Translations under genes and position numbers: made by a program | DNA from: Variovorax sp. V93 | GTDB taxonomy: Bacteria; Pseudomonadota; Gammaproteobacteria; Burkholderiales; Burkholderiaceae_C | Length of the DNA stretch: 64,000 nt | Direction of reading: 5' to 3' | Assembly: GCF_041154485.1 (NCBI RefSeq) | Contig: NZ_AP028669.1 | Location: forward strand, 3,782,001 to 3,846,000 | Notes under the pieces: generated by a model | What the model was told of the DNA's origin: nothing | What the model saw: the letters and a program-made list of their open reading frames with translations, nothing else | Databases searched by the model: none | Shown: one piece after another, positions 47,181 through 56,212 of the stretch | How the letters are laid out: every line of letters starts with the position of its first letter | How positions within the stretch are numbered: the stretch's first letter is position 1

Positions 47181-48131
47181 TTACGGCAGCCACTGCACCA
47201 GCGTCATGACCAGCGTCAGCGTCGCCAGCGCGAGCACCGTCGACACCGCGACGCTGGCCGTGACCAGGTCTTCCGAGGTGCGGTAGCGCTGCGAAAAGAG
47301 AAAGACGTTGGCGCCGATCGGCAGCGCCGCCGCCACCACCATCACCGTGAGCGGTATGCCGCGCACGCCCAGCAGCCAGCCGATGCCGGCCACCAGCAGC
47401 GGATGCAGCAGGTTCTTCACCAGCGCCTGCCCCGTCGCTTCGCGCCAGTGCCGCCCGACGGGCGTCAGCGCGAGCGTGATGCCCACCATCACCAGCGCCA
47501 CCGGACCGAAAGCCTGGCCGAGCAGCAGGATCGGCTTGTCGAGGAATTCGGGCATCGCGAGCCCGGTCTGCGCAAACAGCAGCCCGGCGATGATCGGCAT
47601 CGGCACCGGGTGGATGATGGCGTTGCGCAGTGCGCGCAACACCGTGCGCGCCATGGGGCGCTGCTCGTGGCCTTCCCGCTGCGCATGCTCGCGCGCCACG
47701 GCCAGCTCGAGCACCACGGTGGCGCTGGTCAATAGCACCAGCGAATGCAGCGAGATCAGCGTGAGCAGCACCACCATGCCCTGCTCGCCATAGGCCAGGC
47801 CGACCAGCACGATGCCGATCATCACCGTGTTGCTGTAGGTGTTGGCCAGCGCGATGACGGCCGCCGTGCGGTTGAAGCCGCGCAGCGCCAGCGTGCCCGC
47901 AAACAGCAGGCCCGAGGCGATGAAATACGCCGCCACGGGCTTCAGGCTCAGCTCCTGCACGTGCACCGTGCTCATCGCGCGGAAAAGCAGCGCCGGCGCA
48001 AGCAGCAGGAAGATCAGGTTGGAAAGGTCCTTGACGGCGCTGCCGCCGATCCAGCGGCGCCGGCCGGCCAGATAGCCTGCCGCGATTAGGACGACGACCG
48101 GCAGCAGCGAAGAGATGACGAACGAATTCAC
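47181..48131 (-). CDS. AEC family transporter
   Basis: A 316-residue inner-membrane protein with about ten spans in two inverted halves. VVVLIAAGYLAGRRRWI near the N-terminus, LANTYSNTVMIGIVLVGLAYGEQG and the later GPVALVMVGITLAL match the auxin efflux carrier/malonate-type transporter family. Bacterial members carry dicarboxylates such as malonate or malate, or are uncharacterised. It stands alone, 46 bases from the receptor gene on the same strand. Confidence 0.92.
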   Translation of the reverse strand: MNSFVISSLLPVVVLIAAGYLAGRRRWIGGSAVKDLSNLIFLLLAPALLFRAMSTVHVQELSLKPVAAYFIASGLLFAGTLALRGFNRTAAVIALANTYSNTVMIGIVLVGLAYGEQGMVVLLTLISLHSLVLLTSATVVLELAVAREHAQREGHEQRPMARTVLRALRNAIIHPVPMPIIAGLLFAQTGLAMPEFLDKPILLLGQAFGPVALVMVGITLALTPVGRHWREATGQALVKNLLHPLLVAGIGWLLGVRGIPLTVMVVAAALPIGANVFLFSQRYRTSEDLVTASVAVSTVLALATLTLVMTLVQWLP

Positions 48132-48177
48132 CCGCCGAGGATAGCCTCATGCCGGCAGGCAGCGCCGGCGGGTTCGT

Positions 48178-50286
48178 TCAGAAGGTCACGCGCAGCCCGA
48201 CCTTCAGCGAACGCCCCGGCAGCGGCGCGTTCGGGTACACCGTCGTCGTCAGGATCGACGTCGGGCTGTAGGCCAGCTTGTTCGTGATGTTGTCGACGCG
48301 CGCATACCAGGTGAGATTGGCCCGCTGCACCTTCATGCGGTAGGCGATCGAGGCATTCCACAGCGTGTAGGCGTCGGTCTCGCGCGCGCCGACGCTGGGC
48401 ACGTGGCGCTGCGCCGCGTTGTAGTCGAAACCGAAGCGCGCGCTCCAGGGGCCGTTGCCGTAGGCCAGCGTCGCGCCCGCGCGGAAGGGCGCAATGCGCG
48501 GCAGCGGCTCGCCGGTGTCGAGGTTCTTGGCACGCACCACGTCGCCGCGCCATTCCAGGTCGAGCGTTGCGGCGTCAGCCAGCCGCGCGAAGCCGTCGGT
48601 GCCCAGGAGGCGCAGGTTGCCGCTCGCCTCGATGCCGGTGAAGCGCGCGCGCACGCCGCTGTAGAGGTACTCGGCCAGCGTGTCGGTGGCTTCGGGGTCG
48701 GTCACCACCTGGCCTTCTTCGTCGAGCGTGCGGCCCGATGCCGTCAGGCCGATGTAGTTGCGAAAGCGCGTGACGTAGGCGTTGACGCGGGCCGTGTTGG
48801 CGCCCGACTTCCATTGCGCGCCGACGTCGAAGCCGACCGATTTTTCCTTGTCGAGGTTCGGATTGCCGACCTCCCAGGCCGCCGTTGCCACGTGCGGGCC
48901 GTTGGCGAGCAGCTCGTAGTCCTTCGGTGCCCGCTCGGTGTAGGCCAGGTTCGAGGTGAGCTGCCACTGCGGCGTGAGATTGACGAGCGCGCCCACGGCC
49001 GCGCTGTGCGGATTGAAGGTGCGCTCGCCGATGGCAAAGCGCGTCACGGTCGGGTCGTCCGGATAGCCGAGCGAGGTGACGCGGACCTTCTCGGTGCGCG
49101 CGCCAAAGCTCAGTCGGCCCCAGGAGGTGCCGAGTTCCTCATACAGGAACAGCGCGTTGGAGCGCGTGCGGCTGTGCGGCGCAAAGGCTTCCGCGCCGTC
49201 CGCGGCAAAACGGTTGCTCTCGCTCGCGAAGCCGACCAGGCCCTCGAAGTTGCCGATCTTCTGGTGGCGCGCCTCGATGCGCAGGTCGTTGCTCAGGTTC
49301 GAGAAGGTGGTGCCGGCCTCGCCGCCTTCGTACTCGGTGTGGCGGTAGTTGGTGTGGCTGGCCTTGGCGTGGATGCTGCTGATGAAGCCGCCCGGGCGCC
49401 ACTCGCCCTCGATCGCCTGGCGGTCGGACTTCATGCCGATGGTCACGTCGTCCTCGGCCACGGTGCCGTAGGTGCTGCGGTAGGTGCTGGCCGAGGCCCC
49501 GATCCAGCCCTGGTCGAAGAACAGCGTGCCGCCCACCGCGCCGCCGTGCGCCTCGTTGGCCGAATTGCAGATCTTGCGCGCGAGCCAGGGCCGTCCGGGC
49601 TTGCTGCATTCCAGGTCGATGGGCACGGAGACATCCTTGGAGTCGCGGTTGAACGCATCGACGTGCAGCGCGAAGCGGTCGTTGCCGCCTTCGAGCACCA
49701 CGCCGCCGTTCTTCTCCTTGCTGCCGGTGGAAAAGCCCAGGTCGGCACGGCCGCCGAAGCCGTTGATCGGCTCGCTCGGAATGCGGTTGTCGATCACGTT
49801 GACCACGCCGCCCACCGCGCTGCCGCCGTACTGCAGCGCCGATGGGCCGCGCAGCACCTCGACGCGCTCGGTGACCAGCGCGTCCATCGGCACCGCATGG
49901 TCGTAGCTCAGCGACGAGGCGTCGGGCGCGCCGCCACCGTTCTGCAGGATGCGGATGCGGTCGCCGTCGAGGCCGCGGATGATCGGCCGGCTCGCATTGG
50001 GCCCGAAGTAGCTGCTGCTCACGCCGGGCAGGTTGTCGAGCGTTTGGCCGAGCGTCGATTCGGAGCGCATCAGGAGCCTGTCGCCCGACAGCGTGGTGGT
50101 GGGTGCGATCAGTTCGCTCGCGCCCAGCGGATTGCCGGTGACGGCGATCTCCGGCAGGACCGGCGCGGCCGCTTCGGCGGGCTGCGCCTGGGGTACCGGT
50201 TGGGGCTGGGCCTGGGCCATGGCCGCGAAGGAAGCCAGCGAAAGAATGGCAGCGCCGATGGCGTTGCGACGGAATTTGGGAATCAT
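48178..50286 (-). CDS. znuD: TonB-dependent receptor, ZnuD-like
   Basis: A 702-residue outer-membrane receptor. After the signal peptide (AAMAQAQ) comes a plug domain with RPIIRGLDGDRIRILQNGGG, DHAVPMDALVTERVEVLRGPSALQYGGSAVGGVVNVID, typical of the ZnuD branch, and a beta barrel ending in aromatic-terminal VTF. Several His- and Cys-bearing loops occur (HVDAFNRDSKD, DLECSKPGRPW). ZnuD imports zinc (or heme) using TonB energy. The adjacent His-rich protein supports zinc. I see no obvious Zur box upstream. Confidence 0.85.
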   Translation of the reverse strand: MIPKFRRNAIGAAILSLASFAAMAQAQPQPVPQAQPAEAAAPVLPEIAVTGNPLGASELIAPTTTLSGDRLLMRSESTLGQTLDNLPGVSSSYFGPNASRPIIRGLDGDRIRILQNGGGAPDASSLSYDHAVPMDALVTERVEVLRGPSALQYGGSAVGGVVNVIDNRIPSEPINGFGGRADLGFSTGSKEKNGGVVLEGGNDRFALHVDAFNRDSKDVSVPIDLECSKPGRPWLARKICNSANEAHGGAVGGTLFFDQGWIGASASTYRSTYGTVAEDDVTIGMKSDRQAIEGEWRPGGFISSIHAKASHTNYRHTEYEGGEAGTTFSNLSNDLRIEARHQKIGNFEGLVGFASESNRFAADGAEAFAPHSRTRSNALFLYEELGTSWGRLSFGARTEKVRVTSLGYPDDPTVTRFAIGERTFNPHSAAVGALVNLTPQWQLTSNLAYTERAPKDYELLANGPHVATAAWEVGNPNLDKEKSVGFDVGAQWKSGANTARVNAYVTRFRNYIGLTASGRTLDEEGQVVTDPEATDTLAEYLYSGVRARFTGIEASGNLRLLGTDGFARLADAATLDLEWRGDVVRAKNLDTGEPLPRIAPFRAGATLAYGNGPWSARFGFDYNAAQRHVPSVGARETDAYTLWNASIAYRMKVQRANLTWYARVDNITNKLAYSPTSILTTTVYPNAPLPGRSLKVGLRVTF

Positions 50287-50363
50287 GATGAACACTCGTT
50301 GAACCAAGGGGCGGCCGCCGCCATCCGCATCAACGCGGGGCAGCAACCGGAACACAGGGGGAT

Positions 50364-50762
50364 TCAGCGAGTGGAAGGCGGGCCGCGCGCGTCGAACAGC
50401 GCAACCCAGCGGGCGATGGCCTCGCCCTGCAGGTAGGCAAAGGTGGCCGACGGCAGCAGCACCGGCAGCACCACCATCGGCACGCCGGGCGCGCCCGAGC
50501 CATGCGAGAGCTGGTCGTAGAGCCGGCACTCGGCATCGGAGTGATGGCCGAACAGGTCGCCGATGCCATGGGCCGCATGCTCGTGCGCGCCCTCCGGATG
50601 CGCCGCCAGCGCAGCCGCGTGGGCCTGCGCCAGGCCGGGCACGTGCAGCGTCCGGTGGATCAGCCCCAGCGTGCCCGCGAACCACAGCGCAACCATCAGC
50701 GCGATGGCGATCGCGCGAGTCGACGCGATCGTCCGGGTCGGGATGGGGCTGGCGACGTGCAC
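50364..50762 (-). CDS. His-rich exported protein (DUF2946-like)
   Basis: A 132-residue protein with a GTG start, an N-terminal hydrophobic anchor (AIAIALMVALWFAGTLGLIHRTLHV) and a His-rich stretch (HPEGAHEHAAHG, LFGHHSDAECRLYDQLSHG). DUF2946-type proteins sit next to zinc or copper receptor genes and are thought to bind metal. It lies between msrA and the ZnuD-like receptor on the same strand, 24 bases after msrA and 77 before the receptor gene, and probably belongs to the zinc uptake unit. Confidence 0.78.
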   Translation of the reverse strand: MHVASPIPTRTIASTRAIAIALMVALWFAGTLGLIHRTLHVPGLAQAHAAALAAHPEGAHEHAAHGIGDLFGHHSDAECRLYDQLSHGSGAPGVPMVVLPVLLPSATFAYLQGEAIARWVALFDARGPPSTR

Positions 50763-50786
50763 GGGAAGCAGGGCTGAAAAGGAAGC

Positions 50787-51338
50787 TCAGGCCTTGACGC
50801 GCGATGCGAAGGTCTTCTGGAACTTCTCGACCTTGGGGCCGACCACGAAGGCGCAGTAGCCCTGGTTCGGGTTGTTGAGGAAGTAGTCCTGGTGATAGGC
50901 CTCGGCCGCCGTGTAGTTGGCGAGCGGCGCCACCTCGGTCACGATGGGCGCGCTGTAGGTCTTGCTTGCCTCGATCTCGCGGATGACCTCCTCGGCCACC
51001 TGCTTTTGCGCGTCGCCCGTGAAGTAGATGCCGCTGCGGTACTGCGTGCCCACGTCGTTGCCCTGGCGGTTCAGGGTCGTGGGGTCGTGCACCACGAAGA
51101 AGATCTCGAGAATCTCGCGCAGGCTGATGGCCGCGGGGTCGAATTCCACCTTCACCACCTCCGCATGCCCGGTGCGGCCGGTGCAGACCTGCTCGTAGCT
51201 CGGGTTGACCGTCTGGCCGTTGCAGTAGCCCGATTCGACGTCCACCACGCCCTGCACCCGGTCGAACACGGCCTCGGTGCACCAGAAGCAGCCTCCGCCG
51301 AGCACGATGGTTTCAGTGGGCGACGATGAAGAGGACAT
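50787..51338 (-). CDS. msrA: Peptide methionine sulfoxide reductase MsrA
   Basis: A 183-residue enzyme that reduces methionine-S-sulfoxide. The catalytic Cys17 is in GGGCFWCTEAVF. SGYCNGQTVNPSYEQVCTGRTGHAEVVKVEFD and FFVVHDPTTLNRQGNDVGTQYRS follow as in the family, with YHQDYF near the end. Resolving cysteines probably include the one in NQGYC. No upstream signal peptide is present, so it acts in the cytosol. It is divergent from the TetR gene. Confidence 0.97.
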   Translation of the reverse strand: MSSSSSPTETIVLGGGCFWCTEAVFDRVQGVVDVESGYCNGQTVNPSYEQVCTGRTGHAEVVKVEFDPAAISLREILEIFFVVHDPTTLNRQGNDVGTQYRSGIYFTGDAQKQVAEEVIREIEASKTYSAPIVTEVAPLANYTAAEAYHQDYFLNNPNQGYCAFVVGPKVEKFQKTFASRVKA

Positions 51339-51437
51339 GGCTGCTCCGGCAGGTGGGGAAAAAGCGAACCCGATATTGTCGCGGCTTGACGGGCTGGATG
51401 CTGGTCACTACATTACTAACCCGCGAGTCATTAAATC

Positions 51438-52115
51438 ATGCCCACCCCCCGATTCTTTGCCGACAAGATCTGCCCGGTGCGCGCCAAGCGCGAGCGCCGC
51501 AAGGAGGCGCGTCCGGGCGAACTGCTGGCAGCGGCGCTCGACCTGTTCGTCGAAAAAGGCTTTGCCGCCACCCGCGCCGAGGAAGTGGCGGCGCGCGCGG
51601 GCGTCTCCAAGGGCACCCTCTTTCTCTACTTTCCGAGCAAGGAAGAGCTCTTCAAGGCCGTGGTGATCGAGAACCTCGGGGGCCGGTTTGCCGAGTGGAA
51701 CGACGAGTTCGAGGCCTTCGAGGGCACGACGGCCGACATGCTGCGCTACTGCATGCGCGTCTGGTGGGAGCGCGTGGGCATGACCAAGGCCTCGGGCCTG
51801 ACCAAGCTCATGATGAGCGAAGGCACCAATTTTCCCGAACTGGCCGAGTTCTACCGCAAGGAGGTGGTGCGGCCGGGCCATTCGCTGCTGCGGCGCATCC
51901 TGCAGCGCGGCATCGACCGCGGCGAATTCGCGCCGGTCGACGTCGACCACGCCATTTACGCGGTGGTGGCACCGATGGTCTTCCTGATGCTCTGGAAGCA
52001 CTCGGCCATGGTCTGCGTCGACGCGGAAACCTCGCTCGACCCCGAAAAATACCTCGCCACGCAGGCCGAGACCGTGCTCTACGGCCTCACCCGGCAGCCC
52101 GGAGCCGCCGCATGA
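51438..52115 (+). CDS. TetR/AcrR family transcriptional regulator
   Basis: A 225-residue regulator. The N-terminal helix-turn-helix is ELLAAALDLFVEKGFAATRAEEVAARAGVSKGTLFLYFPSKEELFKAVV. The C-terminal helical domain binds an unknown ligand. Upstream TTACTAAC (51412-51419) and GAGTCATTAA (51425-51434) form an imperfect inverted repeat just before the ATG, suggesting self-repression. It is divergent from msrA and followed by the methyltransferase gene after 90 bases. Confidence 0.92.
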   Translation: MPTPRFFADKICPVRAKRERRKEARPGELLAAALDLFVEKGFAATRAEEVAARAGVSKGTLFLYFPSKEELFKAVVIENLGGRFAEWNDEFEAFEGTTADMLRYCMRVWWERVGMTKASGLTKLMMSEGTNFPELAEFYRKEVVRPGHSLLRRILQRGIDRGEFAPVDVDHAIYAVVAPMVFLMLWKHSAMVCVDAETSLDPEKYLATQAETVLYGLTRQPGAAA

Positions 52116-52205
52116 CGCGCAAATGCATCGCCGGCCAGCCGCGGGCTTGCGCCGCGCAACCTAAAATTGAAGGTTTGTCCTGAGCCCCACAAGGAAAAGC
52201 CTCCC

Positions 52206-52883
52206 ATGAACCCCACCCCCTCCCTCGAGCGCCTGCGCTTCAACATGATCGAACAGCAGATCCGGCCCTGGGATGTGCTCGATCTGGAAATCCTCGACCT
52301 GCTGGCTGCGATCCGGCGCGAAGACTACGTGCCGCCCGAGCACCGCGCGCTGGCCTTCTTCGACATGGAGATTCCGCTCGGCGACGGCTCCGTTCCCGGC
52401 CAGGTCATGCTCTCGCCCAAGGTCGAGGCGCGCATGCTGCAGGACCTGCACGTGCAAAAGCACGAGTCGGTGCTCGAGATCGGCACCGGATCGGGCTTCA
52501 TGGCCGCCCTGCTCGCCCACCGCGCGGCCCAGGTGCTGTCGCTCGAGATCGACCCCGCGCTGGCCGCCCGCGCCGCCGAGACGCTGCGCCAGAACGGCGT
52601 GGCCAATGTCGAGGTGCGCAACGCCGACGGCGCCGTGCCGCTGCCAAGCGGTCCGAGCTTCGACGTGATCGTGCTCAGCGGCTCGGTGGCGCGCATTCCG
52701 CAGAACCTGCTCGGCTCGCTCAAGGTGGGCGGCCGCCTCGCCGCCATCGTGGGCGAGGAGCCGATGATGCGCGCCCACATCGTCACCCGCAGCAGCGAAA
52801 GCAAGTGGGACACCGTCCAGCCCTGGGACACCGTGGCGCCGCGGCTGCTCAACTTCCCCGAGCCCTCGCGCTTTTCGTTCTGA
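52206..52883 (+). CDS. Protein-L-isoaspartate O-methyltransferase family protein
   Basis: A 225-residue AdoMet enzyme. MIEQQIRPWDVLD near the start, VLEIGTGSGFMAALLAH (SAM-binding motif I), SLEIDPALAARA and PFDVIVLSGS-like sequence define the PCMT-like fold. The Ser/Thr catalytic segment before motif I (EIPLGDGSVPGQVMLSPKV) is divergent from true PCMT (usually TISQP). It may methylate another substrate. Position before a rhodanese and a TolC gene is a recurrent Betaproteobacterial order. Confidence 0.87.
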   Translation: MNPTPSLERLRFNMIEQQIRPWDVLDLEILDLLAAIRREDYVPPEHRALAFFDMEIPLGDGSVPGQVMLSPKVEARMLQDLHVQKHESVLEIGTGSGFMAALLAHRAAQVLSLEIDPALAARAAETLRQNGVANVEVRNADGAVPLPSGPSFDVIVLSGSVARIPQNLLGSLKVGGRLAAIVGEEPMMRAHIVTRSSESKWDTVQPWDTVAPRLLNFPEPSRFSF

Positions 52884-52897
52884 ACGGGCGCCACCGA

Positions 52898-53236
52898 ATG
52901 ATCGACCAAGTCCGCCCCGCCGATCTTGCCGCCTGGTTTGCGCAGCATCCCGAGGCGCCGCCCGTGCTGCTCGACGTGCGCGAGCCCTGGGAGCTGCAGA
53001 CGGCCAGCGTTGCGCCGCAGGGCTTCACGCTCGTGGCCATCCCGATGAACGAGATTCCGGCACGGCTTGCCGAACTCGACGAGGGCCAGCGCATCGCCTG
53101 CCTCTGCCACCACGGTGCGCGCAGCCAGCGCGTGGCGGCGTTCCTGAGCCAGAACGGCTTTGCCGAGCTGGCCAACGTGGCCGGCGGCATCGACGCCTGG
53201 TCGGCACAGCACGATCCCTCCGTGCCGCGCTACTGA
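52898..53236 (+). CDS. Single-domain rhodanese-like protein
   Basis: A 112-residue sulfurtransferase. LLDVREPWELQTA is the opening motif, and the active-site loop is C-HHGARS, with catalytic Cys70. The end NVAGGIDAWSAQHDPSVPRY is standard. It would carry persulfide sulfur, though partners are unknown. It begins 14 bases after the methyltransferase gene and ends 21 bases before the TolC gene, so it is in the same operon. Confidence 0.94.
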   Translation: MIDQVRPADLAAWFAQHPEAPPVLLDVREPWELQTASVAPQGFTLVAIPMNEIPARLAELDEGQRIACLCHHGARSQRVAAFLSQNGFAELANVAGGIDAWSAQHDPSVPRY

Positions 53237-53257
53237 TTCTTTCTTCAAGGACGTTCA

Positions 53258-54793
53258 ATGCCTTTCAGGCCCAGGCTTTTGCCTCTTTCCGCAGCGCTTG
53301 CAAGTCTCTTTGCCACCCTGCTCGCGCTGCCGGCCCAAGGCCAGACACTGAACGAACTCTACGAATCCGCGCGCGGCTTCGACGCCACCTACCAGGGCGC
53401 GCGGGCCCAGTACGACGCGAGCGTGGCACGCGCCGCGCAGGCCAAGGCCGGCATCCTTCCGGCCGTGGGGCTCACGGCCGGCGCCACGCGCAACAACCTC
53501 GACATCGACACGCTCACCGGCGCCGGCCGCGGAACGACCACGCCGCGCGACTTCACCACGCAGAACATCGGCATCAACGCCACGCAGCCGCTGTACCGGC
53601 CCGCCAACTGGGCCACCTACGAGCAGGGCAAGCGCCAGGCCGAGATCGCGCAGGCGGTGCTCACCCTTGCCGAGCAGGACCTGATCGTGCGCGTGAGCCA
53701 GGCCTACTTCGACGTGCTCGCGAGCCAGGACAGCCTGACGCTGGTGCGCGCGCAGAAGGTGGCGGTGGCCGAGCAGCTCGCGTCGGCCAAGCGCAACTTC
53801 GAGGTCGGCACCTCCACCATCACCGACACGCGCGAGGCCCAGGCCCGCTACGACCTCGTCATTGCGCAGGAGATCGCCGCCGAGAACGACCTGCAGGTGA
53901 AGAAGGTGGTGCTCGACCAGTTGGTCGGCCGACCGGGCAGCGTGCCGGTGCCGCTGGCGCAGCCGGTGGTGCTGCCGACCGCCACGCCGGCCAACATCGA
54001 AGCCTGGGTCGCGCAGGCCGAGGAAGCCCACCCGGCCATCCGCCAGGCGCAGCTCGGGCTCGACGTGGCCGGGCTCGAAATCCGCAAGGCCGAAGCCGGC
54101 CACAAGCCCACGCTCGACGCCAACCTGGGCTACAACATCACGCGCAATCCGCACGGCACCAGCACCAGCACCGTGGGCACGCGCATCGATGCAGCGTCGG
54201 TCGGCGTGGTGTTCAACCTGCCGCTTTTCGCCGGCTTTGCCACCGAGAACCGCATCAAGGAAACGCTCGCGCTCGAGGACCAGTCGCGCAGCGTGCTCGA
54301 AGGCACCCGCCGCAGCGTCGCACAGGCCACGCGCGCGGCCTACCTCGGGCTGGTGTCGGGCGCGGGCCAGGTCAAGGCGCTCGAAGCGGCCGAGGCCTCG
54401 AGCCAGAGCGCGCTCGATGCCAACCGGCTCGGCTACCAAGTGGGCGTGCGCATCAACATCGATGTGCTCAATTCGCAGAGCCAGCTCTACCAGACCAAGC
54501 GCGATCTCGCGCAGGCGCGCTACAACGTGCTGCTGGGCAACCTGAAGCTGCGCCAGGCCAACGGCACGCTGACGGTCGACGACATGAACGCGATCAACGC
54601 GACGCTGGCGAAGAATGGCAGCACGGTGCCGCCAGCGCCCGGCGAAAGGCCGCAGGCCGCGCCTTCGGTGCCCGTGACGCCGCCACCCATTCCCGTGGTG
54701 CCGCCGGTGCCGGTGCAGCCGTTCAATCCGCCGGCACCCACGATGCCTTCGGCACCGCCGCCGCCGGTCATCCTCAATCCCCCAGTACGCTGA
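53258..54793 (+). CDS. TolC family outer membrane efflux channel protein
   Basis: A 511-residue protein. The signal peptide ends at PAQGQ (about residue 28), and the mature part opens TLNELYESARGFDATYQGARAQYDA, typical of TolC/AggA. Two homologous halves of long helices follow (VSQAYFDVLASQDSLTLVRAQ; VAQATRAAYLGLVSGAGQVKALEAA). The last 60 residues are a Pro-rich tail beyond the usual TolC end. It would form the trimeric outer-membrane duct for type I secretion and RND pumps. Confidence 0.94.
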   Translation: MPFRPRLLPLSAALASLFATLLALPAQGQTLNELYESARGFDATYQGARAQYDASVARAAQAKAGILPAVGLTAGATRNNLDIDTLTGAGRGTTTPRDFTTQNIGINATQPLYRPANWATYEQGKRQAEIAQAVLTLAEQDLIVRVSQAYFDVLASQDSLTLVRAQKVAVAEQLASAKRNFEVGTSTITDTREAQARYDLVIAQEIAAENDLQVKKVVLDQLVGRPGSVPVPLAQPVVLPTATPANIEAWVAQAEEAHPAIRQAQLGLDVAGLEIRKAEAGHKPTLDANLGYNITRNPHGTSTSTVGTRIDAASVGVVFNLPLFAGFATENRIKETLALEDQSRSVLEGTRRSVAQATRAAYLGLVSGAGQVKALEAAEASSQSALDANRLGYQVGVRINIDVLNSQSQLYQTKRDLAQARYNVLLGNLKLRQANGTLTVDDMNAINATLAKNGSTVPPAPGERPQAAPSVPVTPPPIPVVPPVPVQPFNPPAPTMPSAPPPPVILNPPVR

Positions 54794-54824
54794 GGATTTT
54801 CTCCCTCCCAGGAGCCATGCACAC

Positions 54825-56207
54825 TCAGTCGAGTGTGGGTTCGGCGCGCGGCGCTTCGCTTTCGAGCGGCGCGTGTTCCGACGCCACGGGATCCGCCGCC
54901 TGCGCGATCGCCAGCACCGCGGCTGCGGTGCGTTCGGCGGCGCCGCGGTTCGACGACGAGAATGACAGCGCAGCCTCGGCCATGGCGGCGCGGCGTTCGG
55001 GGTTCTCGACCAGCTTGAGCGCCGCGGTGACCGCCTGCTCCATGTTCTCGACGCGCAGCGAGGCCCCGGCCGCCAGCGAAAGCTGCGCCGCTTCGGCAAA
55101 GTTGAAGGTGGAGGGGCCCATGACCACCGGACAGCCGCAGGCGGCCGGCTCGATCAGGTTCTGCCCGCCCAGCGGTTCGAAGCTGCCGCCGAGCAGCGCA
55201 ACGTCGGCCAGGCCGTAGTACAGCGCCATTTCGCCGAGCGAATCGCCCAGCCAGATCTCGGCGTCCGACGGCTCGCCCGCGGCGCTGCGGCGCGCCACCG
55301 CAAAGCCCTCGGCTTCGATCAGCGCGGCCACTTCGTCGAAGCGCTGCGGATGGCGCGGCACGATCATCCACTGCACGTCGTGCACGCGCTTGGCAATCGA
55401 ACGGATGGCGCCCTGCTCGGGCGGCACGGGCGCGGTGGCGCCGAAGCGCCTGAGCACGTCGAGCAGCATGCGCTCCTCGCCGTCGCGCGAGCTCGCGAGC
55501 ACCACCATCGGCTTGGGCAGCCGCTCGCGCAGCGTCGCGGCCGCGGCCAGCTGGCGCGCATCGGGCGAGGCGTCGAACTTCAGGTTGCCGTAGATGCCGG
55601 CCACCTTGGCGCCCAGCGACACCAGCCGGTGCGCGTCGGCCTCGGTCTGCGCCCACACGGCAGCCAGCGCCGAGTAAGCGGGCCGCGCGAGCCAGCCGAG
55701 GCGTTCGGCCGCGGCCAGCGATTTTTCGTTGAGCCGCGCATTGGCCAGCACCAGCGGAATGCGGCGCTCGGCGCAGGCGGCGGCCATCTCGGGCCAGACC
55801 TCGGTTTCCATCAGCACGCCGATGCGCGGCTGGAAACGGTCGAGAAAACGCTGCACCGCGCCGGGCATGTCCCAGGGCTGCCAGACCTGCGTGTCGCCGG
55901 GTTCGAGCAGCTTGGCGCCTTCTTCGCGGCCCGTGGCCGTGCCGTGCGTGAGCAGGATCGGTATGCCCGGGTACTGCCTGCGCAGTTCCGCGATCAGGAT
56001 GGCGGCCGCGCGCGTTTCGCCGAGCGAGACCGCATGCACCCAGCACTGGCCCTCGCCGGTGGTGGCGTCGTCGTAATAGCCGAAGCGCTCCTCGACGGCC
56101 ACGCCGTAGCCGGGCTCGGCCACCGCCCGGCGCCGCAGCTTGCGGCGAACCAGCGGTTGCACGGCGGTGGTGAAGGCGCCGTAGAGACGCAGCAGCAGCG
56201 AACGCAC
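54825..56207 (-). CDS. waaA: 3-deoxy-D-manno-octulosonic acid transferase
   Basis: A 460-residue GT30 enzyme that adds Kdo to lipid A. An N-terminal membrane helix is weak. EERFGYYD, then GEGQCWVHAVSLGETRAAAILIAEL, GVLMETEVWPEMAAAC and the C-domain DVALLGGSFEPLGGQNLIEPAACGCPVVMGPSTFNF are the WaaA landmarks, including the catalytic Glu near residue 26-30 of the E. coli numbering region. The C-terminal 30 residues are extra. It is 5 bases after the phosphohexomutase gene on the minus strand, so both envelope sugar genes share an operon. Confidence 0.95.
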   Translation of the reverse strand: MRSLLLRLYGAFTTAVQPLVRRKLRRRAVAEPGYGVAVEERFGYYDDATTGEGQCWVHAVSLGETRAAAILIAELRRQYPGIPILLTHGTATGREEGAKLLEPGDTQVWQPWDMPGAVQRFLDRFQPRIGVLMETEVWPEMAAACAERRIPLVLANARLNEKSLAAAERLGWLARPAYSALAAVWAQTEADAHRLVSLGAKVAGIYGNLKFDASPDARQLAAAATLRERLPKPMVVLASSRDGEERMLLDVLRRFGATAPVPPEQGAIRSIAKRVHDVQWMIVPRHPQRFDEVAALIEAEGFAVARRSAAGEPSDAEIWLGDSLGEMALYYGLADVALLGGSFEPLGGQNLIEPAACGCPVVMGPSTFNFAEAAQLSLAAGASLRVENMEQAVTAALKLVENPERRAAMAEAALSFSSSNRGAAERTAAAVLAIAQAADPVASEHAPLESEAPRAEPTLD

Positions 56208-56212
56208 GGTGC

